NCBI GenBank assembly: GCA_964651385.1
Contig: CAZYYM010000006.1
Location: forward strand, 1-64,000
Reading direction: 5' to 3'
Source of the DNA: GCA-001735895 sp964651385
GTDB lineage: Bacteria > Pseudomonadota > Gammaproteobacteria > GCA-001735895
DNA length: 64,000 bases
How positions within the stretch are numbered: the stretch's first letter is position 1; every line of letters starts with the position of its first letter. Made by a program: the position numbers and the translations under genes. Of this stretch, positions 29,874 to 39,183 are shown one piece after another. The notes beneath the pieces are model-generated. The model worked only from the letters and a program-made list of their open reading frames with translations. It was not told where the DNA came from and searched no databases.

Positions 29874-30827
29874 ATGAGCAAACGCAAACTTGGCATCATC
29901 ATGGACCCGATCGAATCTATCAAACCCTGGAAGGATTCCAGTTTCGCGATGATGTTAGAGGGACAAAGTCGTAGTTGGGATATCTACTATATGCAAATCA
30001 ATGACATCTACATGGATAGCAGTGCCAGTCATGCGCGTTACCGGACGATAAAACTGACCGATAACAACCATCACTGGTATGACGTAATCGATTCAGGGCA
30101 TTGTCGTCTAGATTCGCTGGATATCATAATTATGCGCAAGGACCCCCCTTTCGATCTGGAATATATTTACTGCACTTATCTCCTTCAACAGGCAGAAGAA
30201 GCAGGCGTGATGGTGGTCAATAAACCAGCCAGTTTACGCGACTGCAATGAGAAATTATTTACCCGGTATTTCCCGCAATGCTGTGTCGAAACACGCGTTA
30301 GCCGAAGTACCGATTTACTGATTGATTTCATAACTCAACACCAGGATTGTATTGTCAAACCGCTGGACGGTATGGGCGGCCAATCAATATTCAGAGTTAA
30401 ATCTGGAGACAGTAATACCAACGTGATACTCGAAACTGTGACCCGCCAGGGTAGCTCACAAACTATGGTGCAGCGCTATATCCCAGAAATCTCCGAAGGT
30501 GACAAACGTATTTTGCTGATCGATGGCGTACCGGTGCCTTACGCTTTAGCCCGTTTACCCGCAGCAGGTGAAAATCGCGGCAATATTGCCGCCGGCGCAA
30601 GCACCCGAGGACAACCGCTTAGTGAGCGTGATCGATGGCTTTGCGACCAGGTTGGAACCGATTTACGCAAGCGTGGTTTGCTATTTGTTGGCATTGATGT
30701 CATCGGTGATTACATTACTGAAATCAACGTCACCAGCCCGACCTGCATTCGCGAACTCGATAGCGAATTTAACCTCAATATCAGTGCTGACCTGTTCAAT
30801 TGCCTAGAACACTACCTCGCTGCCTGA
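29874..30827 (+). CDS. gshB: glutathione synthetase
   Basis: A 317-residue ATP-grasp enzyme joining gamma-glutamylcysteine and glycine. The N-terminus KLGIIMDPIESIKPWKDSSF is the family signature, with IVKPLDGMGGQSIFRV in the ATP-grasp region and EINVTSPTCIREL near the end. The length matches E. coli GshB (316). It is divergent from pilG, as in Pseudomonas. The 3' end overlaps the next gene by 28 bases. Confidence 0.95.
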   Translation: MSKRKLGIIMDPIESIKPWKDSSFAMMLEGQSRSWDIYYMQINDIYMDSSASHARYRTIKLTDNNHHWYDVIDSGHCRLDSLDIIIMRKDPPFDLEYIYCTYLLQQAEEAGVMVVNKPASLRDCNEKLFTRYFPQCCVETRVSRSTDLLIDFITQHQDCIVKPLDGMGGQSIFRVKSGDSNTNVILETVTRQGSSQTMVQRYIPEISEGDKRILLIDGVPVPYALARLPAAGENRGNIAAGASTRGQPLSERDRWLCDQVGTDLRKRGLLFVGIDVIGDYITEINVTSPTCIRELDSEFNLNISADLFNCLEHYLAA

Positions 30828-31825
30828 ACCTATTGGCTTGTAGCTGTTTGGTATGGCTGTCAGCCTGCGAACCTCGCCAGCAATTGTTCGAACAGCGTAT
30901 TCTGCAATTCGGTACTGTTATCGACATCACCATTATCCACTCCGATGTTACCGAAACCGAACGGGCATTGGCGGACGTTGAAAAACAATTGCAACTATAC
31001 CAAAGCTATTGGCACGCATGGGAAGACAGCGATTTGTATCGATTCAACCAGGCATTAAACCAGTCAAAACTAACACCAGTTCCGGAATCGCTACGTGAGC
31101 TGATTTCACTGAGTCAGGATTATTACCGATCATCCCAGCAATTATTCAATCCGGCACTGGGAAAATTAATCGCCGCTTACGGCTTTCATGGTAATAATAG
31201 TGCCGATGAAGCTCTCGTTTCCGCAATACGAAAAGACCTTCCTACCATACAAGATCTGAAAATCGAAAACCAGTTAGCTAGAAGCACTAACCCGAATTTG
31301 CAACTGGATTTCGGCGGCATAGCCAAAGGTTATGCCATGGCCAAAATCGCTGCACATTTAAAATCTGCCGGTTTTAAACACTTCTTGATTAACGCCGGCG
31401 GCGATGTATTGGTAGCCGGAGAACGTTTCGGAAAACCCTGGACCATAGCGGTGCAAAATCCGTTTGCACCCGGCGCCATCGCCAGCATCCAGCTCAGTGG
31501 AGACCATCAAATATTTACTTCCGGTAATTACCGGCGTTTTTACAGAAAAAATGGCAGGATTGTGCATCACATCATCGATCCTCGCAGTGGAAAGCCATCT
31601 GACAGGATCAGTTCTGCAACTGTATTGGCGACGGACGCAGTGCTCGCCGATGTCGCAGCAACCACTCTGATGATAGATGGTTGGCAGAATCACCAATTAC
31701 TAGCCAACTCGCTCGGTGTACAAGACTATTTAATTATTAATGATGATAGGGAAATTATCGTGTCTCGCGCTATGTCAGACAAAATAGAATTTCTAACTGA
31801 TACGATGAGCATTCTTGTCTACTAG
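30800..31825 (+). CDS. apbE: FAD:protein FMN transferase (ApbE family lipoprotein)
   Basis: A 341-residue enzyme that attaches FMN from FAD to threonines of target proteins. It has a lipoprotein signal with lipobox LSAC (Cys at residue 23), then FGTVIDITI, QLDFGGIAKGYAM, NAGGDVLVAG and a C-terminal DVAATTLMI segment matching the metal- and FAD-binding motifs. It begins with a TTG inside the end of gshB (28-base overlap); another TTG 11 codons later is an alternative. No Na+-NQR or RNF target gene is in the window. Confidence 0.88.
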   Translation: MPRTLPRCLNLLACSCLVWLSACEPRQQLFEQRILQFGTVIDITIIHSDVTETERALADVEKQLQLYQSYWHAWEDSDLYRFNQALNQSKLTPVPESLRELISLSQDYYRSSQQLFNPALGKLIAAYGFHGNNSADEALVSAIRKDLPTIQDLKIENQLARSTNPNLQLDFGGIAKGYAMAKIAAHLKSAGFKHFLINAGGDVLVAGERFGKPWTIAVQNPFAPGAIASIQLSGDHQIFTSGNYRRFYRKNGRIVHHIIDPRSGKPSDRISSATVLATDAVLADVAATTLMIDGWQNHQLLANSLGVQDYLIINDDREIIVSRAMSDKIEFLTDTMSILVY

Positions 31826-31906
31826 GTCAGTAAGACTCGCTTTATTAAGTCTTCTCCCATCGATTGCTGGTTTAGCGGCCACATTCTTGGCAGAATAGCC
31901 TACCCG

Positions 31907-32803
31907 ATGGTAAGACAACTACCCACAGAATATCACCCTGGAATCAACGCCAGCGACCGCTTGGGTTTTACGCTTTTTCTGGCACTAACCATACACGCTA
32001 TCATCGTGCTCGGCATCGGTTTTACCCAGACAAATTTGCCCGACTCTAACGCTTTGCCCAGCCTCGATATCATTCTTGCCAATTCACGTAGCCTGGAACC
32101 GGTGGAAAACCCGGATTTTCTCGCGCAAGTCGATCAATCCGGTGGAGGCGAGTCAGACCAGAAAGCGCGTCCAAGTGCACCAGTGTCAGCTAACACACCG
32201 CTAAATCAACGTGGCTTGGCAGATCAGGCCCGAACCAAATTACAGAGGAGTCAACTACAGATCGACCAACTTTATTTCGTCAGTCAGCCGGAATCGCAGA
32301 CGCAGATAGACTTGCAAAAGGAAAAACCCGAAAAAAAATCCAAATCCAAACAGACCAATAAATCCGAGCAACGCCAAAGCCAGATAGCAAAACTGCAGGC
32401 TGAAATTAGACAGATGACCATCGATTACGCAAAAAGACCCAGGGTGGTGGTGCTGACCGCAAGCACCAAAAAGGCGGTAGAGGCCGGCTACCTCGCTGCC
32501 TGGGTACAAAAAATCGAAAACACCGGTAACCTGAATTATCCGGCCGAAGCCCGTGTCAAAAGAATCGGCGGAAAATTACGCATGAGCGTGCGATTAAATT
32601 CAGCAGGCAACATACTTGAATACGAAATAACCCATTCTTCGGGCAGTAGTTTGCTCGATGAAGCCGCGAAACGTATCCTCCGGCTAGCCGAGCCATTTCC
32701 TCCTTTTCCTGAAGAAATGAAGGAACGTGCCGATCATGTTGTTATAATCCGAACATGGGATTTTAAGAGCAATAAATTCAGAACTGACAATGGAGTTAGT
32801 TAA
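31907..32803 (+). CDS. tonB3: TonB-like protein, probable TonB3 of pilus function
   Basis: A 298-residue protein with one N-terminal membrane helix (about 22-41), a charged Lys/Gln-rich periplasmic linker with a coiled-coil tendency, and a C-terminal TonB domain (YPAEARVKRIGGKLRMSVRL through FPPFPEEMKERAD). The linker is not the usual Pro-Lys repeat. No exbB or exbD is nearby. Its place between gshB and yqgE is that of P. aeruginosa tonB3 (PA0406), which is needed for normal twitching and pilus assembly, so a pilus role is inferred. The stop overlaps the yqgE start by one base. Confidence 0.8.
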   Translation: MVRQLPTEYHPGINASDRLGFTLFLALTIHAIIVLGIGFTQTNLPDSNALPSLDIILANSRSLEPVENPDFLAQVDQSGGGESDQKARPSAPVSANTPLNQRGLADQARTKLQRSQLQIDQLYFVSQPESQTQIDLQKEKPEKKSKSKQTNKSEQRQSQIAKLQAEIRQMTIDYAKRPRVVVLTASTKKAVEAGYLAAWVQKIENTGNLNYPAEARVKRIGGKLRMSVRLNSAGNILEYEITHSSGSSLLDEAAKRILRLAEPFPPFPEEMKERADHVVIIRTWDFKSNKFRTDNGVS

Positions 32804-33372
32804 TGATGCCTGAGGAAAATGACAGCCTTGTCAATAAATGTCTGATTGCCACCCCGGCAATCAAAGACCACTTGTTCGCGTCAAGCCTGGTGTATATGTG
32901 CGAGCACAACAAAAACGGCAGTATGGGGCTGGTTATCAACCACCCGACGGGGCAAAATCTTGACGAAATTTTCGGACAGCTTGATATCGAATGTGACGAC
33001 GATAACATACGCAAACAACCCGTTTATATCGGAGGACCGGTACAGCTTGAACAGGGTTTTATTTTACATAGTGAGTCCGGCGACTGGCAAAAAAGCATTG
33101 AAGTGTCTTCGGGTATTCATTTAACCAGCTCTATCGATATTCTGCATGCGATCGCAACCGCTAAAGGCCCTAGTGAATATCTGGTGATGCTTGGTTTTTC
33201 AGGCTGGTCTTCCGGTCAACTCGAATCCGAATTGCAAGATAACTCCTGGCTAACCGCATCGGCCAATGCCGATTTGCTATTCCACCAAAGTGCCGACGAT
33301 AAATGGCAGGTCGCGTTCGATACCCTCGGATTCGATATTAGCATGCTGTCACCTGTCAGTGGCAATGCCTGA
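32803..33372 (+). CDS. yqgE: YqgE/AlgH family protein (UPF0301)
   Basis: A 189-residue conserved protein of unproven biochemical function. It shows the family hallmarks CLIATPAIKDHLFASSLVYMCEHN, GSMGLVINHPT, YIGGPVQLEQGFILH and LVMLGFSGWSSGQLESEL. Two adjacent ATGs (32803, 32806) are possible starts; the first overlaps the previous stop. It is almost always next to ruvX (yqgF), as here. Confidence 0.92.
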   Translation: MMPEENDSLVNKCLIATPAIKDHLFASSLVYMCEHNKNGSMGLVINHPTGQNLDEIFGQLDIECDDDNIRKQPVYIGGPVQLEQGFILHSESGDWQKSIEVSSGIHLTSSIDILHAIATAKGPSEYLVMLGFSGWSSGQLESELQDNSWLTASANADLLFHQSADDKWQVAFDTLGFDISMLSPVSGNA

Positions 33373-33790
33373 AAATAATGTTAGTACGGTACTCGGTTTC
33401 GATTTTGGTAGCGTTTGGACTGGCGTCGCGGTTGGTCAGACTATTACCCTACAGGCAAACCCGCTCAAAGCGATAAAATCGAAAAATAATAAGCCGGACT
33501 GGAAAACCATCGAGTCGCTAATTCGGATCTGGCAACCACAAAAACTAATTGTTGGCCTGCCAACCAGCTTTGATGGTTCGGCTGACGAGATGACAGAATT
33601 CACCAAAAAATTCAGTCGTCAGTTGCAAGGAAGATTCTTTATTGATACCGAACTGGTCGATGAGCGACTGACTACCCGCGAAGCATATGAAATTGCCATT
33701 GAAAGCGGTAAATTTAAAAGCAAACCGGAAATTGACAGTATTTCAGCCGTTTTAATTACGGAGTCGTGGCTGCGTGATTATGTTCCGTAA
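33365..33790 (+). CDS. ruvX: RuvX/YqgF Holliday junction resolvase-like RNase H fold protein
   Basis: A 141-residue protein: VLGFDFGSVWTGVAVGQ at the N-terminus carries the first catalytic aspartate, LIVGLPTSFDGSADEMT the mid motif, and VDERLTTREA the conserved DER segment. The family processes pre-16S rRNA 5' ends in E. coli and has resolvase-like folds. The ATG at 33365 overlaps the yqgE stop by 8 bases and gives the typical length, so longer upstream starts are rejected. Confidence 0.93.
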   Translation: MPENNVSTVLGFDFGSVWTGVAVGQTITLQANPLKAIKSKNNKPDWKTIESLIRIWQPQKLIVGLPTSFDGSADEMTEFTKKFSRQLQGRFFIDTELVDERLTTREAYEIAIESGKFKSKPEIDSISAVLITESWLRDYVP

Positions 33791-33881
33791 AATTAACTCC
33801 TAGCATCTATTTCCGCCCAAAATATCGTATGGATCATTAATTTATGGTATAAAGCGTGCCCACAACAACCTGGGAAATTTT

Positions 33882-34403
33882 GTGCCGCTACCAACCGTCG
33901 AAGCCCTAATCGATAAGCTCACTCTGGCAATAAAGCCTTATTTCCCCCCCGGTCAGCCAGCCTCAGAACAACCCATTGTCGTCGGTATCGAAACCGGGGG
34001 TTACTGGATCGCAAAAAACATTCATCAGTCAATTGCACCCGAAACCGAACTCGGTCGCCTGAACATTTCTTTTTATCGTGATGATTTCAGCAAAAACGGG
34101 TTACAGCCAACCGTTAAACCCTCGAGTCTACCAACTGATATAGACAATAAAACCATCATCCTGATCGACGATGTACTCTATTCAGGTCGCACTATCCGTG
34201 CCGCGATGAATGAAATTTTCGACTATGGTCGGCCGCATTGTATATTGCTCGCGATAATGATCGACCGGGGTGAACGCGAGATTCCGATTCAGGCGGATAT
34301 TGTCGCCGACACCATTGAACTGAAACCCGGTGAACACATTAAACTGGAAGGTCCGCAACCTCTGACCCTATCAATTAAAAAAAACACAGATTATGTTGGC
34401 TGA
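33882..34403 (+). CDS. pyrR: PyrR family bifunctional regulator / uracil phosphoribosyltransferase
   Basis: A 173-residue phosphoribosyltransferase-fold protein. The PRPP loop is IILIDDVLYSGRTIRAA near residue 92-107, and VGIETGGYWIA and LLAIMIDRGEREIPIQADIV match PyrR. It starts with GTG at 33882; no attenuator hairpin or anti-terminator is seen in its 91-base leader, so RNA-binding regulation as in Bacillus is unproven here. The stop overlaps pyrB by 11 bases. Order pyrR-pyrB-pyrC' is as in Pseudomonas. Confidence 0.9.
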   Translation: MPLPTVEALIDKLTLAIKPYFPPGQPASEQPIVVGIETGGYWIAKNIHQSIAPETELGRLNISFYRDDFSKNGLQPTVKPSSLPTDIDNKTIILIDDVLYSGRTIRAAMNEIFDYGRPHCILLAIMIDRGEREIPIQADIVADTIELKPGEHIKLEGPQPLTLSIKKNTDYVG

Positions 34404-35373
34404 CAATATCCAGCTCGACGATAACGGTAAGCTCCTGCATTTTCTCAGCATCGAAGGATTGAATCAGGCGATCCTTACTGAAATTCTCGATACCGCCGAA
34501 TCCTTCACTTCGATTACCGACCGCCAGGTCAAGAAGGTACCAATGCTGCGCGGTAAAACCGTCGCTAATCTTTTCTTTGAACCCAGTACCCGTACCCGTT
34601 CGACTTTCGAACTGGCAGAACAACGTCTATCAGCCGATATCCTCAGTCTGAATGTCAGCACTTCGGCAACTACCAAAGGCGAGTCATTGCTCGACACATT
34701 GCAAAATCTTGAAGCGATGCAAATCGACATGTTCGTGATTCGCCATCAGGATAGCGGAAGCGCGTACTTTTTTGCGCAACACGTCAGCCCGGGTGTCAGC
34801 GTACTTAACGCCGGTGATGGTCAACACGAGCACCCTACACAAGCCATGCTCGATATGTTTACGATTCGCCACTTCAAAAAAGATTTCAGGCAATTGCGCG
34901 TGGCCATTGTCGGCGATATATTGCATTCTCGGGTCGCTCGTTCTCAGATCCATGCTTTAAATATTCTCAATACGGCTGAAGTACGTGTCATCGCACCGCG
35001 GACACTTATTCCGATCGATACGGAATCCCTCGGCGTTCAAGTTTACAACAACTTGGAAAAGGGCCTCGAGGGCGTCGATGTCATTATCATGCTGCGCTTA
35101 CAAAAAGAGCGCATGCGTGGAGCTCTGCTACCGAGTGAAAAGGAGTACTTCCGTCTTTACGGTTTATCCGGGGAGCGCCTGGCCATTGCCAAATCCGACG
35201 CCATAGTCATGCACCCTGGCCCGGCCAATCGAGGTGTTGAAATTGAATCCAGCGTTATGGACGGCAGTCAATCTGTAATCCTCAATCAGGTGACATTTGG
35301 TATATCGGTGCGCATGGCGGTGATGTCGATGATTGTCGGTCAATCACGTCGCGCAGAGGGTATCGGGGAATGA
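34393..35373 (+). CDS. pyrB: aspartate carbamoyltransferase catalytic subunit
   Basis: A 326-residue enzyme making carbamoyl-aspartate, the committed pyrimidine step. The carbamoyl-phosphate motif FFEPSTRTRSTFE covers STRTRS at 65-70; DGQHEHPTQAMLD and MHPGPANRGVEI are conserved. It has a short N-terminal extension relative to E. coli PyrB (311), as in the Pseudomonas class that forms dodecamers with PyrC'. It overlaps pyrC' by ATGA, and pyrI is absent. Confidence 0.95.
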   Translation: MLADNIQLDDNGKLLHFLSIEGLNQAILTEILDTAESFTSITDRQVKKVPMLRGKTVANLFFEPSTRTRSTFELAEQRLSADILSLNVSTSATTKGESLLDTLQNLEAMQIDMFVIRHQDSGSAYFFAQHVSPGVSVLNAGDGQHEHPTQAMLDMFTIRHFKKDFRQLRVAIVGDILHSRVARSQIHALNILNTAEVRVIAPRTLIPIDTESLGVQVYNNLEKGLEGVDVIIMLRLQKERMRGALLPSEKEYFRLYGLSGERLAIAKSDAIVMHPGPANRGVEIESSVMDGSQSVILNQVTFGISVRMAVMSMIVGQSRRAEGIGE

Positions 35374-36647
35374 ACCTGCGTATCAGTCAGGGCTTACTGG
35401 TTGATCCGATTGCCGGAAAAACAATCAAATCGGATATTTATATCGAGAATGATATTGTTGTAGGTATCGGTAATGCCCCAACAGCATTTGCGGCCGATCA
35501 GACGATAGCTGCACAGGGTTATTGGGTCATTCCCGGCCTGGTCGATTGTCAAGCACGTTTACGCGACCCGGGACAGCCGCAAAAAGCCAATATTAACAGT
35601 GAAACCTCTGCGGCCATTCAGAACGGCATTACCAGCCTCTGTCTGCCGCCCGATACACAACCGGTAATCGACAATTCTGCAACGGTAGAATTGATTCATC
35701 ACCGCAATGAAACCTTTGGACATGGCGCTCGCGTCTATCCAATCGGTGCGCTGACTCGCGAACTTGGCGGTGAGCATTTAAGTAACATGGTGAGCTTAAA
35801 AGGTAATGGCTGTATCGCATTCAGTAATGCGACGCGACCCTTGCTGAATAATCTGGTTCAACGACGTGCTATGGACTATGCTGCCGGCGAGGATATGCTG
35901 GTTGTCATTCAGCCGATAGACTTCGATTTGCTTGGTAATGGTTGTGCGCACGAAGGTGAGATTGCAACACGTCTGGGACTACCCGCGATTCCCGAAGCAG
36001 CTGAAACAGCGGCACTTGCCAAAGACATAGAACTGGTTGCACAAACTGGCGCTCGCACCCATTTCGGACAGTTATCCTGCGCGCGCTCTATTGACATGAT
36101 CCGCCGAGCAAAAGCCAATGGACTGCCTATAAGCGCCGATTGTACAATGCATCAGTTGTTTTTAACCGATCACGATACCGGGCATTTTGATAGCAACAAG
36201 CTGACATTTCCACCTCTGCGCAGTCGCTATGATAGGGATGCTTTACGCGAAGGCGTTGCCGACGGGACCATCGACTGTATCTGTTCCGACCATCAGCCAC
36301 ATGAAACCGATGCCAAACTACGCCCTTTCCCGTCAGCAGAAGCGGGCGTTAGTGCACTCGATACACTGCTATTATTGGCTTTAAGACTGGTAGAGGAAAA
36401 GCTGATGAGCCTGCCGGAGGTTATATCGCGCCTAAGCTACAATCCGGCAAGTATTTTCAGATTACCCGCCGGTCAGATAACCGAAGGAGAACAGGCAGAT
36501 ATCGTTATAATTGATCCAGAGCCGCATAGAATCTGTCATGGACGGAACTTCGTTTCACAGGGTAAAAACACGGCTTTTGAAGGTTGGGATTTTAATGGCG
36601 AAGTAGTGACCACTATCATAGCCGGTAACATCCTCTATCAGCGCTAA
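35370..36647 (+). CDS. pyrC': dihydroorotase-like non-catalytic subunit PyrC'
   Basis: A 425-residue amidohydrolase-fold protein. In active dihydroorotases the first metal motif is D-x-H-x-H-L-R; here it reads VDCQARLRDPG, so both histidines are replaced by Gln and Arg. The later ADCTMHQLFLTD and SDHQPHETD motifs remain. This is the pattern of pseudo-dihydroorotases that are structural partners of PyrB in Pseudomonas. It starts within the pyrB stop (ATGA). A true PyrC must be encoded elsewhere. Confidence 0.9.
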   Translation: MNLRISQGLLVDPIAGKTIKSDIYIENDIVVGIGNAPTAFAADQTIAAQGYWVIPGLVDCQARLRDPGQPQKANINSETSAAIQNGITSLCLPPDTQPVIDNSATVELIHHRNETFGHGARVYPIGALTRELGGEHLSNMVSLKGNGCIAFSNATRPLLNNLVQRRAMDYAAGEDMLVVIQPIDFDLLGNGCAHEGEIATRLGLPAIPEAAETAALAKDIELVAQTGARTHFGQLSCARSIDMIRRAKANGLPISADCTMHQLFLTDHDTGHFDSNKLTFPPLRSRYDRDALREGVADGTIDCICSDHQPHETDAKLRPFPSAEAGVSALDTLLLLALRLVEEKLMSLPEVISRLSYNPASIFRLPAGQITEGEQADIVIIDPEPHRICHGRNFVSQGKNTAFEGWDFNGEVVTTIIAGNILYQR

Positions 36648-36815
36648 GTTAAGCCGGATGATCCAGGGAACTCTGATTAAATCAGGATTTCCTACACTAC
36701 AAGGATGTGCCGCCATATCCGATCACTTTAACTGTTCGATTATGTGAAAAAGTAAAAACCAGGTTTATTACATATTGTCATCTGAGAATTCATGGATGGA
36801 TTATTCAGATTTTCC

Positions 36816-37982
36816 CTAAATTTCTTCTGACGGCAAAGTTAGCTCTTCCAGGCTACCCTGTTTATTCAGATTGTGCCTCGGATCATTCGATTTTGCCATT
36901 TGTTCACCGCCAAAATTGATTTTCCATTCAAGATTGGTGCTCGAATCTGCGTAAGCCAGTGCAGACTTAATGGTAATAACATCAGATTTGTAAAGCTCAT
37001 ACAAAGATTGATCAAAAGTCTGCATACCTGTGGAATCACCTTTTTCCATAATTTCCTTAATATCATTAAATTTACCTTCACGTAACAATTCGGAAATATA
37101 AGGCGTGTTCATCATAACTTCTACCGCGCAGGCAAGCTTGCCACGCATGCCCGGAACCAGACGTTGTGAAATTACTGCCTTCAGGTTAAGTGATAAATCC
37201 ATTAACAACTGATCGCGCATTCCCGATGGGAACATATTCATTATACGATCCATAGCCTGATTTGAGTTAACCGCGTGAAGGGTTGTCAGACAAAGATGGC
37301 CCGTGTCGGCAAAGTCAATGGCAGCCTTCATAGTTTCGCCGTCACGGGCCTCGCCGATCATAATCACTTCGGGCGCTTCACGTAACGCTTCGCGTAACGC
37401 ATTCTGGTAACTTAGTGTATCAATTCCGACCTCGCGCTGGGAAATGATCGATTTATTATGTCGAAATACAAATTCGATAGGGTCTTCAATGGTTAGTATG
37501 TGGCCACTTTCCTGCTTATTGCGATGATCAATCATCGACGCCAGTGTGGTCGATTTTCCAGAACCGGTAGATCCCACGACCAGTACCAGCCCATTATTAT
37601 TCATAACGATACTTTTTAGTACCTGCGGTAGTCCGAGTTCATCGATACTCGGAATTTTCCACTTAATGTATCGAATAACCAGCGATACTTCCGAACGCTG
37701 GATAAATATATTGACGCGGAATCGGCCAACATCTGCCAGTGTAAAACCCAGATTCAACTCACGGTTAATTTCGAAGTCACGCACCTGTTCCTCGTTAAGC
37801 AGGCTATAGGCAAGTTTTTCAACCTGGCCGAGCTGAAACGAATTTTTGGCGATAGGCGAAGTTCTGCCCTGCACTTTCATATTGGGCTGCGCGCCTGAAA
37901 TGAAATACAGATCCGAAGCCTGTTTCTCGACCATGATCTTCAGATAAGGCTCTAACAACCTGGTTGTCGGTTCACGAGCCAT
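36816..37982 (-). CDS. second PilU-like type IV pilus retraction ATPase
   Basis: A 388-residue hexameric secretion-type ATPase. It has the N-terminal EKQASDLYFISGAQPNMKV segment, Walker A VVGSTGSGKSTTLASM, the Asp box with TIEDPIEFV, Walker B PEVIMIGEARDGETM and the His box TGHLCLTTLHA. It resembles PilU more than PilT (KYSLLNEEQ-type N-terminus, LMDLSLNLKAVISQRLVPG). It starts one base after the other pilU gene. Its C-terminal tail is polar and acidic (ends LPSEEI). A third PilT-family ATPase in tandem is unusual. Confidence 0.88.
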   Translation of the reverse strand: MAREPTTRLLEPYLKIMVEKQASDLYFISGAQPNMKVQGRTSPIAKNSFQLGQVEKLAYSLLNEEQVRDFEINRELNLGFTLADVGRFRVNIFIQRSEVSLVIRYIKWKIPSIDELGLPQVLKSIVMNNNGLVLVVGSTGSGKSTTLASMIDHRNKQESGHILTIEDPIEFVFRHNKSIISQREVGIDTLSYQNALREALREAPEVIMIGEARDGETMKAAIDFADTGHLCLTTLHAVNSNQAMDRIMNMFPSGMRDQLLMDLSLNLKAVISQRLVPGMRGKLACAVEVMMNTPYISELLREGKFNDIKEIMEKGDSTGMQTFDQSLYELYKSDVITIKSALAYADSSTNLEWKINFGGEQMAKSNDPRHNLNKQGSLEELTLPSEEI

Positions 37983-37983
37983 C

Positions 37984-39153
37984 TTAAATCAAGCCGCCAA
38001 CCTGATCATCATCGGACTCTTCCAGTTCGAAATCGCGGTGATCTTCAACCAGACCGGTTTTACGTGCAGTATCGCTCTCAAGCTTGATACGTAACCGAAT
38101 ATCGTTGACGGAGTCAGCATTGCGCAACGCGTCTTCGAAAGTAATTTTGCGCTCTTCATACAGGTCAAACAATGCCTGATCAAAAGTTTTCATGCCGGCC
38201 TCATTGGATTTTGCGATCAACGATTTCATCTCGTGAACATCGCCCTTGAAAATCAAATCGGCCATCAGGGGTGTATTTATCATGACTTCGATCGCCGGTA
38301 TTCGCCCAGCACCATCAATATTCGGTATCAGGCGCTGCGACACAAGACCCTTCAGATTGAGCGATAAATCCATCAATAGCTGTGAACGGCGCTCATCGGG
38401 AAAAAAGTTGATGATCCTGTCTAACGCCTGGTTGGTGCTATTGGCATGCAGAGTCGATAAACAAAGGTGTCCCGTTTCTGCGAACGCTATGGCATGTTCC
38501 ATGGTTTCACGGTCACGAATTTCACCAATGAGTATCACATCGGGTGCCTGGCGTAAGGTATTTTTCAATGCAATTTCGTAAGACTCGGTATCCACACCCA
38601 CTTCGCGTTGCGTCACCAGACAGTTGCCGTGATCGTGCACAAATTCGACCGGATCCTCGATGGTGATAATATGTCCATGACTGTTTTTATTCCGGTAATC
38701 CACCATGGATGCCAACGATGTCGACTTGCCCGAACCGGTACCACCGACAAAAATAACCAGACCACGTTTGGTCATCGCGATATCCCGCAGGATTGGCGGC
38801 AGATTCAATTCTTCGAAGCTAGGTATTTCAGAATTAATTATCCGGAGCACCAGTCCGCTGCTACCTCGCTGAATAAATGCATTCACGCGAAAACGAGCGA
38901 CGCCGGGCAAGGCTATCGAAAAATTACATTCCTGATTTTCTTCGAATTCGGAAACCTGTTTGTCGTTCATAATCGACCGCGCCAGCATCTGGGTATGATT
39001 TGGTGACAGGTTTTGCCTGGAAACAGTTGTCACTTTACCATCGATTTTCATCGCAGGCGGCGACCCCGTCGTAATAAACAAATCGGAGCCATCCTTGCTC
39101 ACCATCATACGCAGCAAGTCATGCATAAAACTTATCGCTTTGTTGCGATCCAT
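37984..39153 (-). CDS. pilU: PilU type IV pilus retraction ATPase
   Basis: A 389-residue PilT paralogue that assists retraction together with PilT. Walker A FVGGTGSGKSTSLASMVD, ITIEDPVEFVHDHGN, Walker B PDVILIGEIRDRETMEHA and the His box TGHLCLSTLHANSTNQALDR are intact, with EVMINTPLMADLI downstream. It has the acidic PilU-type C-terminal tail (DHRDFELEESDDDQ). It follows pilT by 30 bases, the usual pilT-pilU order. Confidence 0.92.
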   Translation of the reverse strand: MDRNKAISFMHDLLRMMVSKDGSDLFITTGSPPAMKIDGKVTTVSRQNLSPNHTQMLARSIMNDKQVSEFEENQECNFSIALPGVARFRVNAFIQRGSSGLVLRIINSEIPSFEELNLPPILRDIAMTKRGLVIFVGGTGSGKSTSLASMVDYRNKNSHGHIITIEDPVEFVHDHGNCLVTQREVGVDTESYEIALKNTLRQAPDVILIGEIRDRETMEHAIAFAETGHLCLSTLHANSTNQALDRIINFFPDERRSQLLMDLSLNLKGLVSQRLIPNIDGAGRIPAIEVMINTPLMADLIFKGDVHEMKSLIAKSNEAGMKTFDQALFDLYEERKITFEDALRNADSVNDIRLRIKLESDTARKTGLVEDHRDFELEESDDDQVGGLI

Positions 39154-39183
39154 TATTTATCCCCCTTCACTATACAACTGCCA

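Noticed and set aside
33791..33881. Possible PyrR-responsive attenuator before pyrR
   Set aside because: No paired terminator/antiterminator or PyrR-binding loop is visible in the 91-base leader.
36660..36700. Weak hairpin around CTGAT-TAA-ATCAG after pyrC'
   Set aside because: Short stem with mismatches and no T-run; not enough to call a terminator.
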